From: Shewanella sp. HN-41
Lineage (GTDB): Bacteria > Pseudomonadota > Gammaproteobacteria > Enterobacterales > Shewanellaceae
Direction: 5' to 3'
NCBI RefSeq assembly: GCF_000217915.1
Contig: NZ_AFOZ01000044.1
Location: 62,001 to 126,000, forward strand
Length of the DNA: 64,000 nucleotides
The translations under genes and the position numbers were made by a program. This document shows, in pieces, positions 35,794-44,851 of this stretch. The notes beneath the pieces were generated by a model. It was not told the DNA's origin and did no database searches. It was given only the letters and a program-made list of their open reading frames with translations. The first letter of the stretch is position 1. Each line of letters begins with the position of its first letter.

Positions 35794-36792
35794 ATGTATC
35801 TAGTCCGAAGTGGTTCTGTCGCTCAATTTGAGCAATTAGTCCTAGAATTGGGGGAAAACCCCATCGAAATGATCCAGCAGGCAGGATTGCGTCAGGCGCA
35901 GTTTCGCGATCCCAACACCTATATCGCCTATCCACGCTTAGCCGAATTGTTGGAAATTGCCGCCCAGTGCTGTCAGCAACCCTTGTTTGGCTTAATGTTG
36001 GCGCAGCGGCAAACTTTGCATGTGCTCGGGGATCTACCTATGCTGGTTTCCCGCGCAGCCACTGTGGCCGAAGCGCTTGCTAGAGTGAACGACTATCTGT
36101 ATCTGCACGCCTCAGGGGTGTCGTTGCAGTTACAACCACAGGGTGACATAGTGCGGCTTGCCCTATCGATCAATGTCCACAGCCCCAGAGGCATTGAACA
36201 ACTGATGCAAATGAGCGTGGCGCAGTTGGCAATGTTTGTCTCAAACCTGCTCAATATGAATATCGGCACTATTCCTTTGTATTTGTGTCAAGGCAAACCC
36301 AGCGGGCCTGAGTCGCAACGCTTTGCCCACTTAGTGCGTTTTCGCGAACCCTTTGATGGTGTAATACTCAAAACTTCGCAATTATTGGGGCGTAACTATC
36401 ACGATGAAGAAGCGCTAAATCGCCACCTTCAGTTACATCTGCAATATTTACAGAGCCGCTATCCAGACAACCTGGCAGACCAAGCCCGTGATTTAATTCA
36501 TCGACTGCTTCCCACGGGGGAATGCTGTATCGAGCGGGTATCGACGGCGCTGGGTTTACACGAGCGAACCCTACAGACGCGGCTAAAAGCGACGGGGCAA
36601 AGCTATCGCTTACTGCTGCAGGATGTCAGGCAAAATATCGCCCAGCAGCAACTCAGTTATGGCACTCAAACCATCACCGAACTCGCACTGCAGCTCGGTT
36701 ATGCCGAAGTCGCCGTCTTTAGTCGCCACTTCAAAACCTGGACAGGATTATCCCCCAAACAATGGCAACAGCAGTATCGCAAGGGACAATGA
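35794..36792 (+). CDS. AraC-family transcriptional regulator (OruR/ArgR-like, Arabinose_bd domain)
   Basis: A 332-residue protein with a long N-terminal ligand-sensing domain (about 1-210) and a C-terminal double helix-turn-helix (about 230-330; TITELALQLGYAEVAVFSRHF is the second motif, whose key part is GYAEVAVFSRHFK). Divergent to the SDR-cupin-ADH operon, with AraC-type half sites in the gap, so it most likely activates that operon in response to its substrate. Confidence 0.88.
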   Translation: MYLVRSGSVAQFEQLVLELGENPIEMIQQAGLRQAQFRDPNTYIAYPRLAELLEIAAQCCQQPLFGLMLAQRQTLHVLGDLPMLVSRAATVAEALARVNDYLYLHASGVSLQLQPQGDIVRLALSINVHSPRGIEQLMQMSVAQLAMFVSNLLNMNIGTIPLYLCQGKPSGPESQRFAHLVRFREPFDGVILKTSQLLGRNYHDEEALNRHLQLHLQYLQSRYPDNLADQARDLIHRLLPTGECCIERVSTALGLHERTLQTRLKATGQSYRLLLQDVRQNIAQQQLSYGTQTITELALQLGYAEVAVFSRHFKTWTGLSPKQWQQQYRKGQ

Positions 36793-36857
36793 GAAGATTG
36801 AAGGCTGTGAGCTACAGCTAACTGACTAAAATCACTAGCATAATGTTAGGAAAACAT

Positions 36858-36929
36858 ATGTATAAATTTAAGGATTTTTGGGTCTGGTTTGGCCTGACTC
36901 TCGGCCCAGTTTTGATTGTGCTAGCGTGA
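36858..36929 (+). CDS. Possible 23-residue membrane peptide
   Basis: Reads MYKFKDFWVWFGLTLGPVLI then VLA and stop: a short basic start followed by a single hydrophobic helix. It has a proper ribosome-binding sequence (TTAGGA, 7 nt upstream). The size and build fit small accessory membrane peptides, but such frames also arise by chance. No family recognised. Confidence 0.35.
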   Translation: MYKFKDFWVWFGLTLGPVLIVLA

Positions 36930-37063
36930 TTTAATTTGGGATATTTAGTTGCCGACGCAACCTATTCTTCCGCCATACCGACAGATAATCATTACCGAGA
37001 GTTTATTGTGTTGGTATCGAGAACAACAGAGTTCAGGCGCAAGGTTCAGGTGCATAGATAAAC

Positions 37064-37097
37064 AAAAGCCCCGCTAAGTTGCCTTAGCGGGGCTTTA
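37064..37097. terminator. Strong bidirectional terminator before typA
   Basis: Perfect 14-bp stem AAAGCCCCGCTAAG (37065-37078) with CTTAGCGGGGCTTT (37083-37096), loop TTGC. Confidence 0.92.
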
Positions 37098-37137
37098 TTA
37101 TTCACTGTGTGGCTGTCATTGACGGCCACAACCACCA

Positions 37138-38949
37138 TTAGCCGCGGCTAGCGCGCTTACGGTCGTTTTCAGTTAAGTGTTTCTTACGTACACGGATGCT
37201 CTTAGGCGTTACTTCGACTAATTCGTCATCATCGATAAACTCAAGCGCTTGCTCAAGCGTTAAGGTGATTGGCGTAGTCAGAACCTGAGCTTCGTCAGTA
37301 CCAGAGGCACGCATGTTAGTCAGCTGCTTACCTTTCAAACAGTTTACTGTCAGATCGTTAGAGCGAGCATGAATACCCACTACTTGACCTTCATAAACTT
37401 CAGCAGCATGACCGATAAAGAGACGGCCGCGATCCTGTAGACCAAACAGTGCGAAGGTCAGGGCCTTACCCGTCGCGTTAGAGATCAATACGCCGTTAGC
37501 GCGTTGACCAATCTCGCCACCTTTATGTGGACCGTAGTGATCGAATGAGTGATAGATTAGACCCGTACCTGAAGTTGCAGTTAAGAACTCAGTTTGGAAG
37601 CCAATCAAACCACGGCTTGGGATAACAAAGTCAACGCGAACGCGGCCTTTACCATCAAGCTGCATATCTTTCATTTCAGCTTTACGGGTACCCAACTTCT
37701 CGATCACTGTGCCTTGATGCTCTTCTTCAACGTCAACGGTCAGTGTTTCGTAGGGTTCACACAGTTCACCGTCGATAGTCTTCAAAATAACTTCTGGACG
37801 AGAAACCGCTAATTCATAACCTTCACGACGCATATTTTCGATCAGGATAGATAAGTGTAATTCACCACGGCCAGATACCGCGAAACGGTCTGGACTGTCG
37901 GTTTCTTCAACACGCAGTGCCACGTTGTGCACTAATTCCTGTTGCAGACGCTCAAGAATGTTACGTGAAGTGACATACTTACCTTCTTTACCCGCAAAAG
38001 GTGAAGTGTTGACTTGGAAAGTCATGGTCAGAGTTGGCTCATCAACTGATAACGGTGGTAATGCTTCTACAGCGCCAGCAGCACACACAGTGTCAGAAAT
38101 CTTCAACTCACCTAAACCCGTAATTGCAACGATATCGCCTGCGTTAGCAACCTCAACCTCAGTACGGTCAAGACCCATGTAACCTAATACTTGGCCCATT
38201 TTACCGTTACGCGTCTTACCATCGGCACCGATGATTGTGACTTGTTGGTTAGTTTTGATGCTACCACGGTTGATACGGCCCACACCGATAACACCTACAT
38301 AGGAGTTGTAATCCAGTTGCGAAATTTGCATCTGGAATGGACCGTTGGCGTCAGCGTCTGGGAAAGAGACTTTTTCAACGATAGTTTGGAACAGTGGCGT
38401 CATATCTTCGCTGACGACATCTGGATCTAAAGTTGCGAAACCGTTTAGCGCTGAAGCGTAAACGATTGGGAAATCTAATTGCTCGTCGGTCGCACCTAAG
38501 TTGTCGAACAGGTCAAACACTTGGTCGATAACCCAATCAGGGCGCGCACCAGGACGGTCAATCTTGTTAATCACAACGATTGGTTTTAGGCCTTGGGCAA
38601 ACGCTTTCTTGGTTACGAAGCGAGTCTGTGGCATTGGACCATCAACGGCATCAACCAGCAATAATACTGAGTCAACCATAGATAGAACACGTTCAACCTC
38701 ACCACCGAAGTCGGCGTGGCCAGGGGTATCAACGATGTTGATACGGTAATCGTTCCACTTGATGGCAGTATTCTTTGCCAGAATCGTGATCCCACGTTCC
38801 TTCTCAAGATCGTTGGAGTCCATCACCCGCTCAGTAGCTTCTCCCCGGGTTGCAAGGGTTCCTGATTGCGACAGCAACTTGTCTACCAGGGTCGTTTTGC
38901 CATGGTCAACGTGTGCAATAATGGCGATGTTACGTAAATTCTCTAGCAC
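37138..38949 (-). CDS. typA: Ribosome-associated GTPase TypA/BipA
   Basis: A 603-residue translational GTPase. The G1 motif is AHVDHGKTT, G3 is DTPGHADF, and G4 is NKID; EF-G-like domains III and V and the TypA-specific C-terminal domain follow (LTENDRKR at the end). It acts on the 50S subunit in ribosome assembly and stress adaptation. The start is most likely GTG 38949 (VLENLRNIA, read as Met) with AGAGG 8 nt upstream, not the ATG at 38970. It is a single gene followed by a strong terminator. Confidence 0.95.
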   Translation of the reverse strand: MLENLRNIAIIAHVDHGKTTLVDKLLSQSGTLATRGEATERVMDSNDLEKERGITILAKNTAIKWNDYRINIVDTPGHADFGGEVERVLSMVDSVLLLVDAVDGPMPQTRFVTKKAFAQGLKPIVVINKIDRPGARPDWVIDQVFDLFDNLGATDEQLDFPIVYASALNGFATLDPDVVSEDMTPLFQTIVEKVSFPDADANGPFQMQISQLDYNSYVGVIGVGRINRGSIKTNQQVTIIGADGKTRNGKMGQVLGYMGLDRTEVEVANAGDIVAITGLGELKISDTVCAAGAVEALPPLSVDEPTLTMTFQVNTSPFAGKEGKYVTSRNILERLQQELVHNVALRVEETDSPDRFAVSGRGELHLSILIENMRREGYELAVSRPEVILKTIDGELCEPYETLTVDVEEEHQGTVIEKLGTRKAEMKDMQLDGKGRVRVDFVIPSRGLIGFQTEFLTATSGTGLIYHSFDHYGPHKGGEIGQRANGVLISNATGKALTFALFGLQDRGRLFIGHAAEVYEGQVVGIHARSNDLTVNCLKGKQLTNMRASGTDEAQVLTTPITLTLEQALEFIDDDELVEVTPKSIRVRKKHLTENDRKRASRG

Positions 38950-39427
38950 GGATAAACCTCTTACCATCAAACAAAAATAGGGATATTACAATATTCGTTA
39001 TAGCAATCTAGCTTGAGTCGCCATAAAAAAGCGTGCCATTCTACTCCAGAGCGGCCTTGGCGCACAGGATTATTTTTGAACACTTATAAAACAATCTGCT
39101 TTGACGCACTGTTAACGCACCAATAAGTCCCCCCTGACTATTTAATCACCGAACTAAAACCGCAATGAGATGAGATAGCTCAGTCAGGATTCGTGACCAT
39201 AGCGTCTTAAATTCGCACTGTTTTATGACAGTATTAGCGCCAGAAACTTTTTCCTAAAAGATAAAAATTAACCACTCAAGGGCATTCCTTATGTGCTAGA
39301 TTCATTGTGCTTTCTCTAAGCTGGCGGCTCTTATTGGTACAATTCGATGCCATAGAAGGTGGTCGCAGTTACAGAAGGGGATGAAATAAAAATCGGCACG
39401 AATCGGATTTTATGAACGGGTCGCAGC

Positions 39428-39486
39428 GCGCACCAAAATGGATTGTTGCACCAAAATGCAACAGACAAATGCACCATACAAGTGCA
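39428..39486 (+). promoter_or_regulatory. NtrC-type enhancer sites upstream of glnA
   Basis: Three TGCACCA-type sites in a row: GCGCACCAAAATGGATTG (39428-39445), TTGCACCAAAATGCAACA (39446-39463) and TGCACCATACAAGTGCA (39470-39486). The last is closest to the dyad TGCACCA-N-TGGTGCA. They lie about 70-130 bp upstream of the sigma-54 promoter, the usual enhancer distance. Confidence 0.72.
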
Positions 39487-39547
39487 TGCATGACATCAAT
39501 TTAGTGCATTAAAGTTTATACTCATTAATTATCAATATCTTAAATTA

Positions 39548-39565
39548 TTGGCATAAATATCGCTT
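39548..39565 (+). promoter_or_regulatory. Sigma-54 promoter of glnA
   Basis: TTGGCATAAATATCGCTT has GG at 39550-39551 and GC at 39562-39563, separated by 10 nt, which fits the -24/-12 elements. Transcription should start near 39575. Confidence 0.7.
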
Positions 39566-39652
39566 TATAGCTTGCAAGTTTGGCCCAGGGAAATGCACTT
39601 GGGCTAAAAGATTATAAAAGGGGCATCCCTTTACCCTACCGGAGACTTGAGA

Positions 39653-41062
39653 ATGTCAGTTGAATCAGTTTTAAAGCAACTTGAAGAATTAGAAGTTAAG
39701 TTTGTTGATTTACGTTTTACCGACACTAAAGGTAAAGAGCAGCACGTATCTATTCCTGCTCATCAGGTAGACGCAGATTTCTTCGAAGACGGCAAAATGT
39801 TTGACGGCTCGTCAATCGCTGGCTGGAAAGGCATTAACGAATCAGACATGGTACTGATGCCAGATCCAACCACGTTTGTATTAGATCCATTCACCGAAGA
39901 AACCACTGCACTGATCCGCTGTGACATTCTAGAGCCAGGCACCATGACGGGTTATGACCGTGACCCACGCTCTATCGCTAAGAAAGCAGAAGAATACCTA
40001 CGTTCAACCGGTATTGCGGACACAGTATTGATTGGCCCAGAACCAGAATTCTTCCTATTTGACGATGTCCGTTTCGGTACTGACATGTCAGGTTGTTTCG
40101 TTAAGATCGACGCTAAAGAAGCGGCTTGGAACTCAGGCACTAGCTACGAAGGTGGTAACACAGGTCACCGTCCATTCGTTAAAGGTGGCTACTTCCCAGT
40201 TGCTCCCGTTGACTCATCACAGGACCTACGTAGCGCTATGTGTTTAGTGCTCGAAGAAATGGGCCAAGTCGTTGAAGCGCATCACCACGAAGTGGCGACT
40301 GCGGGTCAAAACGAAATTGCCACTCGCTTCAACACCCTGACTAAGAAAGCGGACGAAATCCAAATTCTGAAGTACGTAGTGCACAACATGGCACACGCTT
40401 ACGGTAAGACAGCGACTTTCATGCCTAAACCCATCGTTGGCGACAATGGTAGCGGCATGCACGTTCACCAATCTCTGGCGAAGGATGGCGTTAACTTGTT
40501 CGCTGGCGACAAATACGCTGGTTTAAGTGAAACGGCTCTGTACTACATCGGCGGTATCATCAAGCACGCTCGCGCGCTGAACGCTTTCACTAACCCAAGC
40601 ACTAACTCTTACAAGCGTTTAGTGCCACACTTTGAAGCGCCTGTTATGTTGGCCTACTCTGCCCGTAACCGCTCTGCATCAATCCGTATTCCAGTGGTAC
40701 CAAGCCCTAAAGGCCGTCGTATCGAAGCGCGTTTCCCTGATCCACATGCGAACCCATACTTAGGTTTTGCTGCACTGCTGATGGCAGGTCTTGACGGTAT
40801 TCAAAACAAGATCCACCCAGGCGAAGCGATGGACAAAGACTTGTATGATCTACCAGCGGAAGAAGCGGCTGAAATCCCACAAGTGGCCACTTCATTAGAA
40901 AACGCCCTTGAAAACCTGCAAGCTGACCATGAGTTCTTAACCCGTGGCGGTGTATTTAGTGAAGATTTCATCCAATCTTATATCGCACTGAAAACTGCGG
41001 AAGCTGAGCGTGTAAGCCGTACAACTCACCCATTAGAGTTTGAAATGTACTACAGCCTGTAA
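39653..41062 (+). CDS. glnA: Glutamine synthetase, type I
   Basis: A 469-residue GSI-beta enzyme. Metal and substrate residues lie in GPEPEFFLF, NGSGMHVHQS and PHFEAP segments (GSGMHVHQS confirmed at about 262-270); the adenylylation tyrosine is in DLYDLPAEE, about residue 397. It joins glutamate and ammonia at the expense of ATP and is the core of nitrogen assimilation. ATG 39653 has GGAG correctly spaced; the TTG at 39647 does not. Controlled by NtrC and sigma-54 as the upstream sites show. No glnL-glnG (ntrB-ntrC) genes follow in this window. Confidence 0.96.
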   Translation: MSVESVLKQLEELEVKFVDLRFTDTKGKEQHVSIPAHQVDADFFEDGKMFDGSSIAGWKGINESDMVLMPDPTTFVLDPFTEETTALIRCDILEPGTMTGYDRDPRSIAKKAEEYLRSTGIADTVLIGPEPEFFLFDDVRFGTDMSGCFVKIDAKEAAWNSGTSYEGGNTGHRPFVKGGYFPVAPVDSSQDLRSAMCLVLEEMGQVVEAHHHEVATAGQNEIATRFNTLTKKADEIQILKYVVHNMAHAYGKTATFMPKPIVGDNGSGMHVHQSLAKDGVNLFAGDKYAGLSETALYYIGGIIKHARALNAFTNPSTNSYKRLVPHFEAPVMLAYSARNRSASIRIPVVPSPKGRRIEARFPDPHANPYLGFAALLMAGLDGIQNKIHPGEAMDKDLYDLPAEEAAEIPQVATSLENALENLQADHEFLTRGGVFSEDFIQSYIALKTAEAERVSRTTHPLEFEMYYSL

Positions 41063-41107
41063 TCTTTACTCGCAGATGAAAAAGCCCCGAATTATCGGGG
41101 CTTTTTT
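41016..41107. repeat. glnA 3' end and terminator, original copy of a ~92-bp direct repeat
   Basis: Bases 41016-41056 recur exactly at 42706-42746, and the match goes on with scattered differences through the terminator. The original copy is in frame in glnA. Confidence 0.88.
41079..41107 (+). terminator. glnA terminator
   Basis: GCCCCGA (41084-41090) pairs with TCGGGGC (41095-41101), with flanking A and T runs. Confidence 0.9.
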
Positions 41108-41240
41108 ATACTTTGCGGGATATTTATTGTCATCGTTTCCACAGTGACTCGCTGTCCTTTAGTTCCATCAACTGTGTCCATAAGCTGGCGACACGACTTT
41201 ATATAGAAGTACGAATACTGCAGCCACAGGTAATTGCCGA

Positions 41241-42218
41241 CTAGCCGCGACCACCGTGCCCATTACCACATCGATGGGTCGTTTCTTGTCCCCCTTCCTC
41301 GATGGTAACTGAACCTGCATCCTTGAACAGGCTAAATTGACTCTGACTAATGTCGTCTTGAGCGGGGTCATCCAAATGACCTAGACAGGTATAGCCGACA
41401 CGATAGTCCCCCACTGGCAGATATCCTATCGCAAAGGACCAGTCACCATTCCTATCTTGGTGGATCGGAGAAACGGCAACAGGTGAGAATTTTCCATCGG
41501 TTTTATCAGGGCTTATATCCCCCATCTGCTCAAGACTGGTGACATTATTTTGGTAAAGGTAAGCCATATGATAAAACTGACCGCTAGCAGGGGCTTTATC
41601 TGCGTTACTTATTTCGCAGTCGGCGATCCATTGTGGATCCATTTCGCCATTCAGGTGGCCCATATATCGATCATCGACCGAGTAGATCCCATTATGATTG
41701 AGTTGATATTGGCTATCACTAAAGTGCATTGATCGATAAAGATCGATCTCCATTGTAAGAGACAGATTGTCATGCTCATTGAGAACAAAATCGTGCAGCG
41801 GAAGGTGACCGTCTTCAACCATTAATGGTAATCGTCCATGGCCATTTTCAATCGCACAACCATCAGCCTCATCACCATTGACTAAAGTAAAGTGCACATC
41901 ATGATAATGACCTACGGGTAGTTGCAAATCACTAATCACTTTACGACTTGCCATTCCCTGATAATCGAGTAAGTTAAATCTCTGATGGTCCATATCGTAG
42001 GTATAAACTTTGTTATGCTCATCGGTCATTACAAGTTGATCGAGTACCAGATCGACCTTGCTGATTTCACTCATCGGAGAGTCTGAAATTGCAATATTAA
42101 CAGTACCGACTTTAGTGTCTGCAATGGGGTCGTTTGCACTATCTGAACCGCCACAAGCGCTAAGGAGTATTGTTGGTATTAGTAGTGGAAGTAGACTTAT
42201 ATGGCGCATCTTATTCAC
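41241..42218 (-). CDS. DUF4382 family lipoprotein
   Basis: A 325-residue protein with a lipoprotein signal (TILLSACGG, Cys at about 22) and a DUF4382 domain (VGTVNIAISDSPMSEISKVDLVL, quoted key part ISDSPMSEISKV). Rich in Asp and His; the last residues are HRCGNGHGGRG. Family members are secreted or outer-membrane proteins of unknown role, often with carbohydrate- or metal-binding folds. The gene is bracketed by two copies of the glnA 3' end, so it may have arrived by insertion. A second Met at 42209 is an alternative start. Confidence 0.8.
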   Translation of the reverse strand: MNKMRHISLLPLLIPTILLSACGGSDSANDPIADTKVGTVNIAISDSPMSEISKVDLVLDQLVMTDEHNKVYTYDMDHQRFNLLDYQGMASRKVISDLQLPVGHYHDVHFTLVNGDEADGCAIENGHGRLPLMVEDGHLPLHDFVLNEHDNLSLTMEIDLYRSMHFSDSQYQLNHNGIYSVDDRYMGHLNGEMDPQWIADCEISNADKAPASGQFYHMAYLYQNNVTSLEQMGDISPDKTDGKFSPVAVSPIHQDRNGDWSFAIGYLPVGDYRVGYTCLGHLDDPAQDDISQSQFSLFKDAGSVTIEEGGQETTHRCGNGHGGRG

Positions 42219-42705
42219 CTCTCATTTCCATTAACCGGAAGTTAACCAAACATTAACCAAATGTAGAGCGCATCTTACTTCCGATTACCGTCATTTTACT
42301 GGGGTGATATCACAAATTTTAATCAACTCCTGCTATTTTCTAATTTTCATCACTCATCTCTTTGTTGTGCCTCGTAAATTAAGCATTGCCTAATTAATTT
42401 CCTGTGCAATTAAATATATTGAATAGTTATTATAAAAAACTTATCACATTGATTTTATTATTTAGCTTAGTTTCAATGGCTGCCGCAATTACAACGCCCA
42501 AATAAGCCTCATAGCGACACTCTCTTTATAAACAAGAAAGTGCACTGTGAGCGACTCGGCTACAAAAATGATAATGGTGACCGATCTTAAGAAGGGGGCG
42601 CTGGACTTATCTGAGTGCTATAAAGGCGCAACATAAAAACCTCCTTGTTAAAGGCTTAAGCAAAGCTTAGTCGGAGGTTAACGACTGGGTGTCTAGGTTT
42701 CACTC
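42219..42705. other. AT-rich region between the DUF4382 gene and the second glnA-end copy
   Basis: No convincing gene. Contains an AACCTCC/GGAGGTT inverted repeat (about 42639-42681) around a AAGCTT-containing inner stem. Confidence 0.45.
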
Positions 42706-42797
42706 GCCGTACAACTCACCCATTAGAGTTTGAAATGTACTACAGCTCGTAATCTTTACTCGCAAATAATCAAGCCCCGGATTGTCGGGGCTTGATT
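42706..42797. repeat. Second copy of the glnA 3' end with terminator
   Basis: A 41-bp block identical to the last codons of glnA (42706-42746) followed by a diverged terminator (GCCCCGG ... TCGGGGC, 42774-42791). It is out of any gene. The internal stop region differs (CTCGTAATC instead of CCTGTAATC). Confidence 0.88.
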
Positions 42798-42824
42798 ATT
42801 GATCAGACATTGCCACAGCTAGTC

Positions 42825-43298
42825 TTAAGCTCGGTACACGCTACAGCTAAAACAGCCAGGATTAGCATTGTGAATTTGAATATAGCTAACTTCACCATTT
42901 AAAAACTGCTGACGAACGGCATTTTCTAATCCAATACCCTGTAAAGTCTCGGCGTGCACCATAGCGTGGTTGTGATTATAAGCCCTGATGGAGAGTAATC
43001 TTGCAGTCAATATCTCTGGGATCTCATTCACACCCAACTCAGCTTGTTCGGCATTTTCTCGAATATAAATAGGGCCAGAAGCTCGATAAGGCGAATTAAC
43101 ATCATGATGTCTGAACGGTACTAATAGCACTCTCTCGCCGATCTCAGCTTCTTTCAAAGAAACCCGACAAGGGTAACCAGGTTTAGTATCGGCAATCACC
43201 CGTCTCGCATTGACCCGTTCTAGTGCTCGATCACTTAAGCCCATCAATTCAGAAAATAGATCTCGTTCTATCGCTTTTATTTTGAAGTTTGTGTTCAT
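42825..43298 (-). CDS. DUF1203 family protein
   Basis: A 157-residue soluble protein at the family's usual length. It ends NPGCFSCSVYRA, matching the Cys-containing DUF1203 C-terminus, with a conserved VPFRHHDVNSPYRASGPIY region in the middle (key part FRHHDVNSPYRASGP). The start at 43298 (MNTNFKIKAI) is chosen over 43421 because the family begins there. Function unknown. It lies just beyond the duplicated glnA end, whose terminator faces it. Confidence 0.82.
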   Translation of the reverse strand: MNTNFKIKAIERDLFSELMGLSDRALERVNARRVIADTKPGYPCRVSLKEAEIGERVLLVPFRHHDVNSPYRASGPIYIRENAEQAELGVNEIPEILTARLLSIRAYNHNHAMVHAETLQGIGLENAVRQQFLNGEVSYIQIHNANPGCFSCSVYRA

Positions 43299-43597
43299 AT
43301 TGATTACCCGTCGGTTAAAAATATGATGATAGACATTCGATAATACAGTACTCGCCGTTTTCGGAACTCTAACCTCAAAAATGACAATAAATGACCTCAT
43401 TCTTGAAGCCTCTGAGATCATTTTTAACCTCGTCGACGCCGTAACTTAAAACTATTTAGTAGATTTAAGCCGTTTAATTACAATCAGTTCTTGCGCTATA
43501 GCACTCGACTCGCTAGCTTGAGAATGTCCATGCCGCACGATGAATTTTTATCACTTGGGCACATCTTATTCATAAAAATAACAATAGGCGTTTACCT

Positions 43598-44794
43598 ATG
43601 TGGCAAAAGATAAAACCTTATAAAGATTCCATAGTGCTGCTGACCGCGTTATTACTCGGCGGCGTGCTCGGTGTCTGTTGGCCAGAAATGGCACTCAAGC
43701 TCAAACCGCTAGGGCAAATATTCCTCAATTTACTGTTTATGATTATCGTGCCCTTAGTCGCGATTAGTGTGACCTCCTCCATTGCCCGGATGACAGATTT
43801 AAAGAAACTCGGCGCCCTGTTAGTGTCAATCATGGCGGTATCGATAGTGATGGCGATTATTCCCGCGGTTGGGATTATTGGGCTCGCCTTATTCTTCGAC
43901 CCTGCTCAAGGTGTCACCCTAGATCTTAAGCAAACCATAGGCGATACCACAGGGGCTATGGATTTTGTCGGCCTACTAACCACCAATGATTTTTCAGGTT
44001 TATTATCAAAATCGAATATCTTAGCCCTGATCATTATGTCAGTGATTACGGGTATCGCGATTGGTCAATCCGGGGAGGATGGCAGGAAAGTCTCGGCATT
44101 ACTCGACAGCTTTAATACCGTCATCATGAAGATAGTATCAATCATTATGGTGGCGGCCCCCGTGGGGCTCGGCGCCTATTTTGCATCAACCATGGCGAGC
44201 CAAGATCCCCAGCTTGTCGTCACCTTTGCTCGCGCCGTTGGCCTATTTATGGCGGCCTGCTTTATCTATCTCACAGTCGGTTCCACCCTTTACGCTTGGC
44301 TTGGTGGTGGTGCACAGGGGGTGAAACAATTTTGGCGCTTCGCCCTCGAACCCGCGGTGACGGCACTGGGCACAACCTCCTCACTGGCCACCTTACCCGT
44401 CACCCTAAGAACCGCGCTAAAGATGGGTATTAGGCCCGAAATTGCCGATATCAGTCTGCCATTATTGGTTAATTTAAATAAGGGCGGCGCCTCGATTATT
44501 ACGGCCTTAAAAATCGTATTTATCTACTCGCTCTTGGGGTTAGATTTCACCGTGGATGTGTTTATGGTGACCATTTTGATTTCGGTTTTGTCGGCCTTTA
44601 TTATTGGTGGTGTACCGGGCGGCGCTTTCCTCGGGGAGATTTTTATCGTCACGACCTTAGGTTTACCTATGGAGACAATCCCCATTTTAGTGGTGATAGG
44701 GGCGATTACCGATGCGCCTTCGACCGTGATCAACGTAGTGCATGATCTCAACGCCTGCCAGATAGTCGAGCGGCTAAACCGTAAACGGCTTTAA
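43598..44794 (+). CDS. Dicarboxylate/amino acid:cation symporter (DAACS family)
   Basis: A 398-residue transporter with about eight membrane helices and two re-entrant loops. The serine-rich loop TALGTTSSLATLPVT and the last conserved motif GAITDAPSTVINVVHD are typical of GltP/DctA-like proteins. It couples uptake of C4-dicarboxylate or acidic amino acid to protons or sodium. No operon partner on its strand; a terminator follows. The substrate cannot be chosen from the sequence alone. Confidence 0.88.
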   Translation: MWQKIKPYKDSIVLLTALLLGGVLGVCWPEMALKLKPLGQIFLNLLFMIIVPLVAISVTSSIARMTDLKKLGALLVSIMAVSIVMAIIPAVGIIGLALFFDPAQGVTLDLKQTIGDTTGAMDFVGLLTTNDFSGLLSKSNILALIIMSVITGIAIGQSGEDGRKVSALLDSFNTVIMKIVSIIMVAAPVGLGAYFASTMASQDPQLVVTFARAVGLFMAACFIYLTVGSTLYAWLGGGAQGVKQFWRFALEPAVTALGTTSSLATLPVTLRTALKMGIRPEIADISLPLLVNLNKGGASIITALKIVFIYSLLGLDFTVDVFMVTILISVLSAFIIGGVPGGAFLGEIFIVTTLGLPMETIPILVVIGAITDAPSTVINVVHDLNACQIVERLNRKRL

Positions 44795-44811
44795 CGCTTT
44801 GTCTACTGATA

Positions 44812-44841
44812 ACATGCCCAAACTAGGGTTTGGGCATTTTA
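44812..44841. terminator. Terminator after the DAACS transporter gene
   Basis: Perfect 10-bp stem ATGCCCAAAC (44814-44823) with GTTTGGGCAT (44828-44837), T-rich tail. Confidence 0.88.
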
Positions 44842-44851
44842 TCCTCATACA

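Larger units (their letters stand above)
38950..39652. other. typA-glnA divergent intergenic region
   Basis: About 700 nt without a gene. The glnA-proximal part (39420-39570) has NtrC- and sigma-54-type sites listed separately; nothing clear in 38990-39400. Confidence 0.6.
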
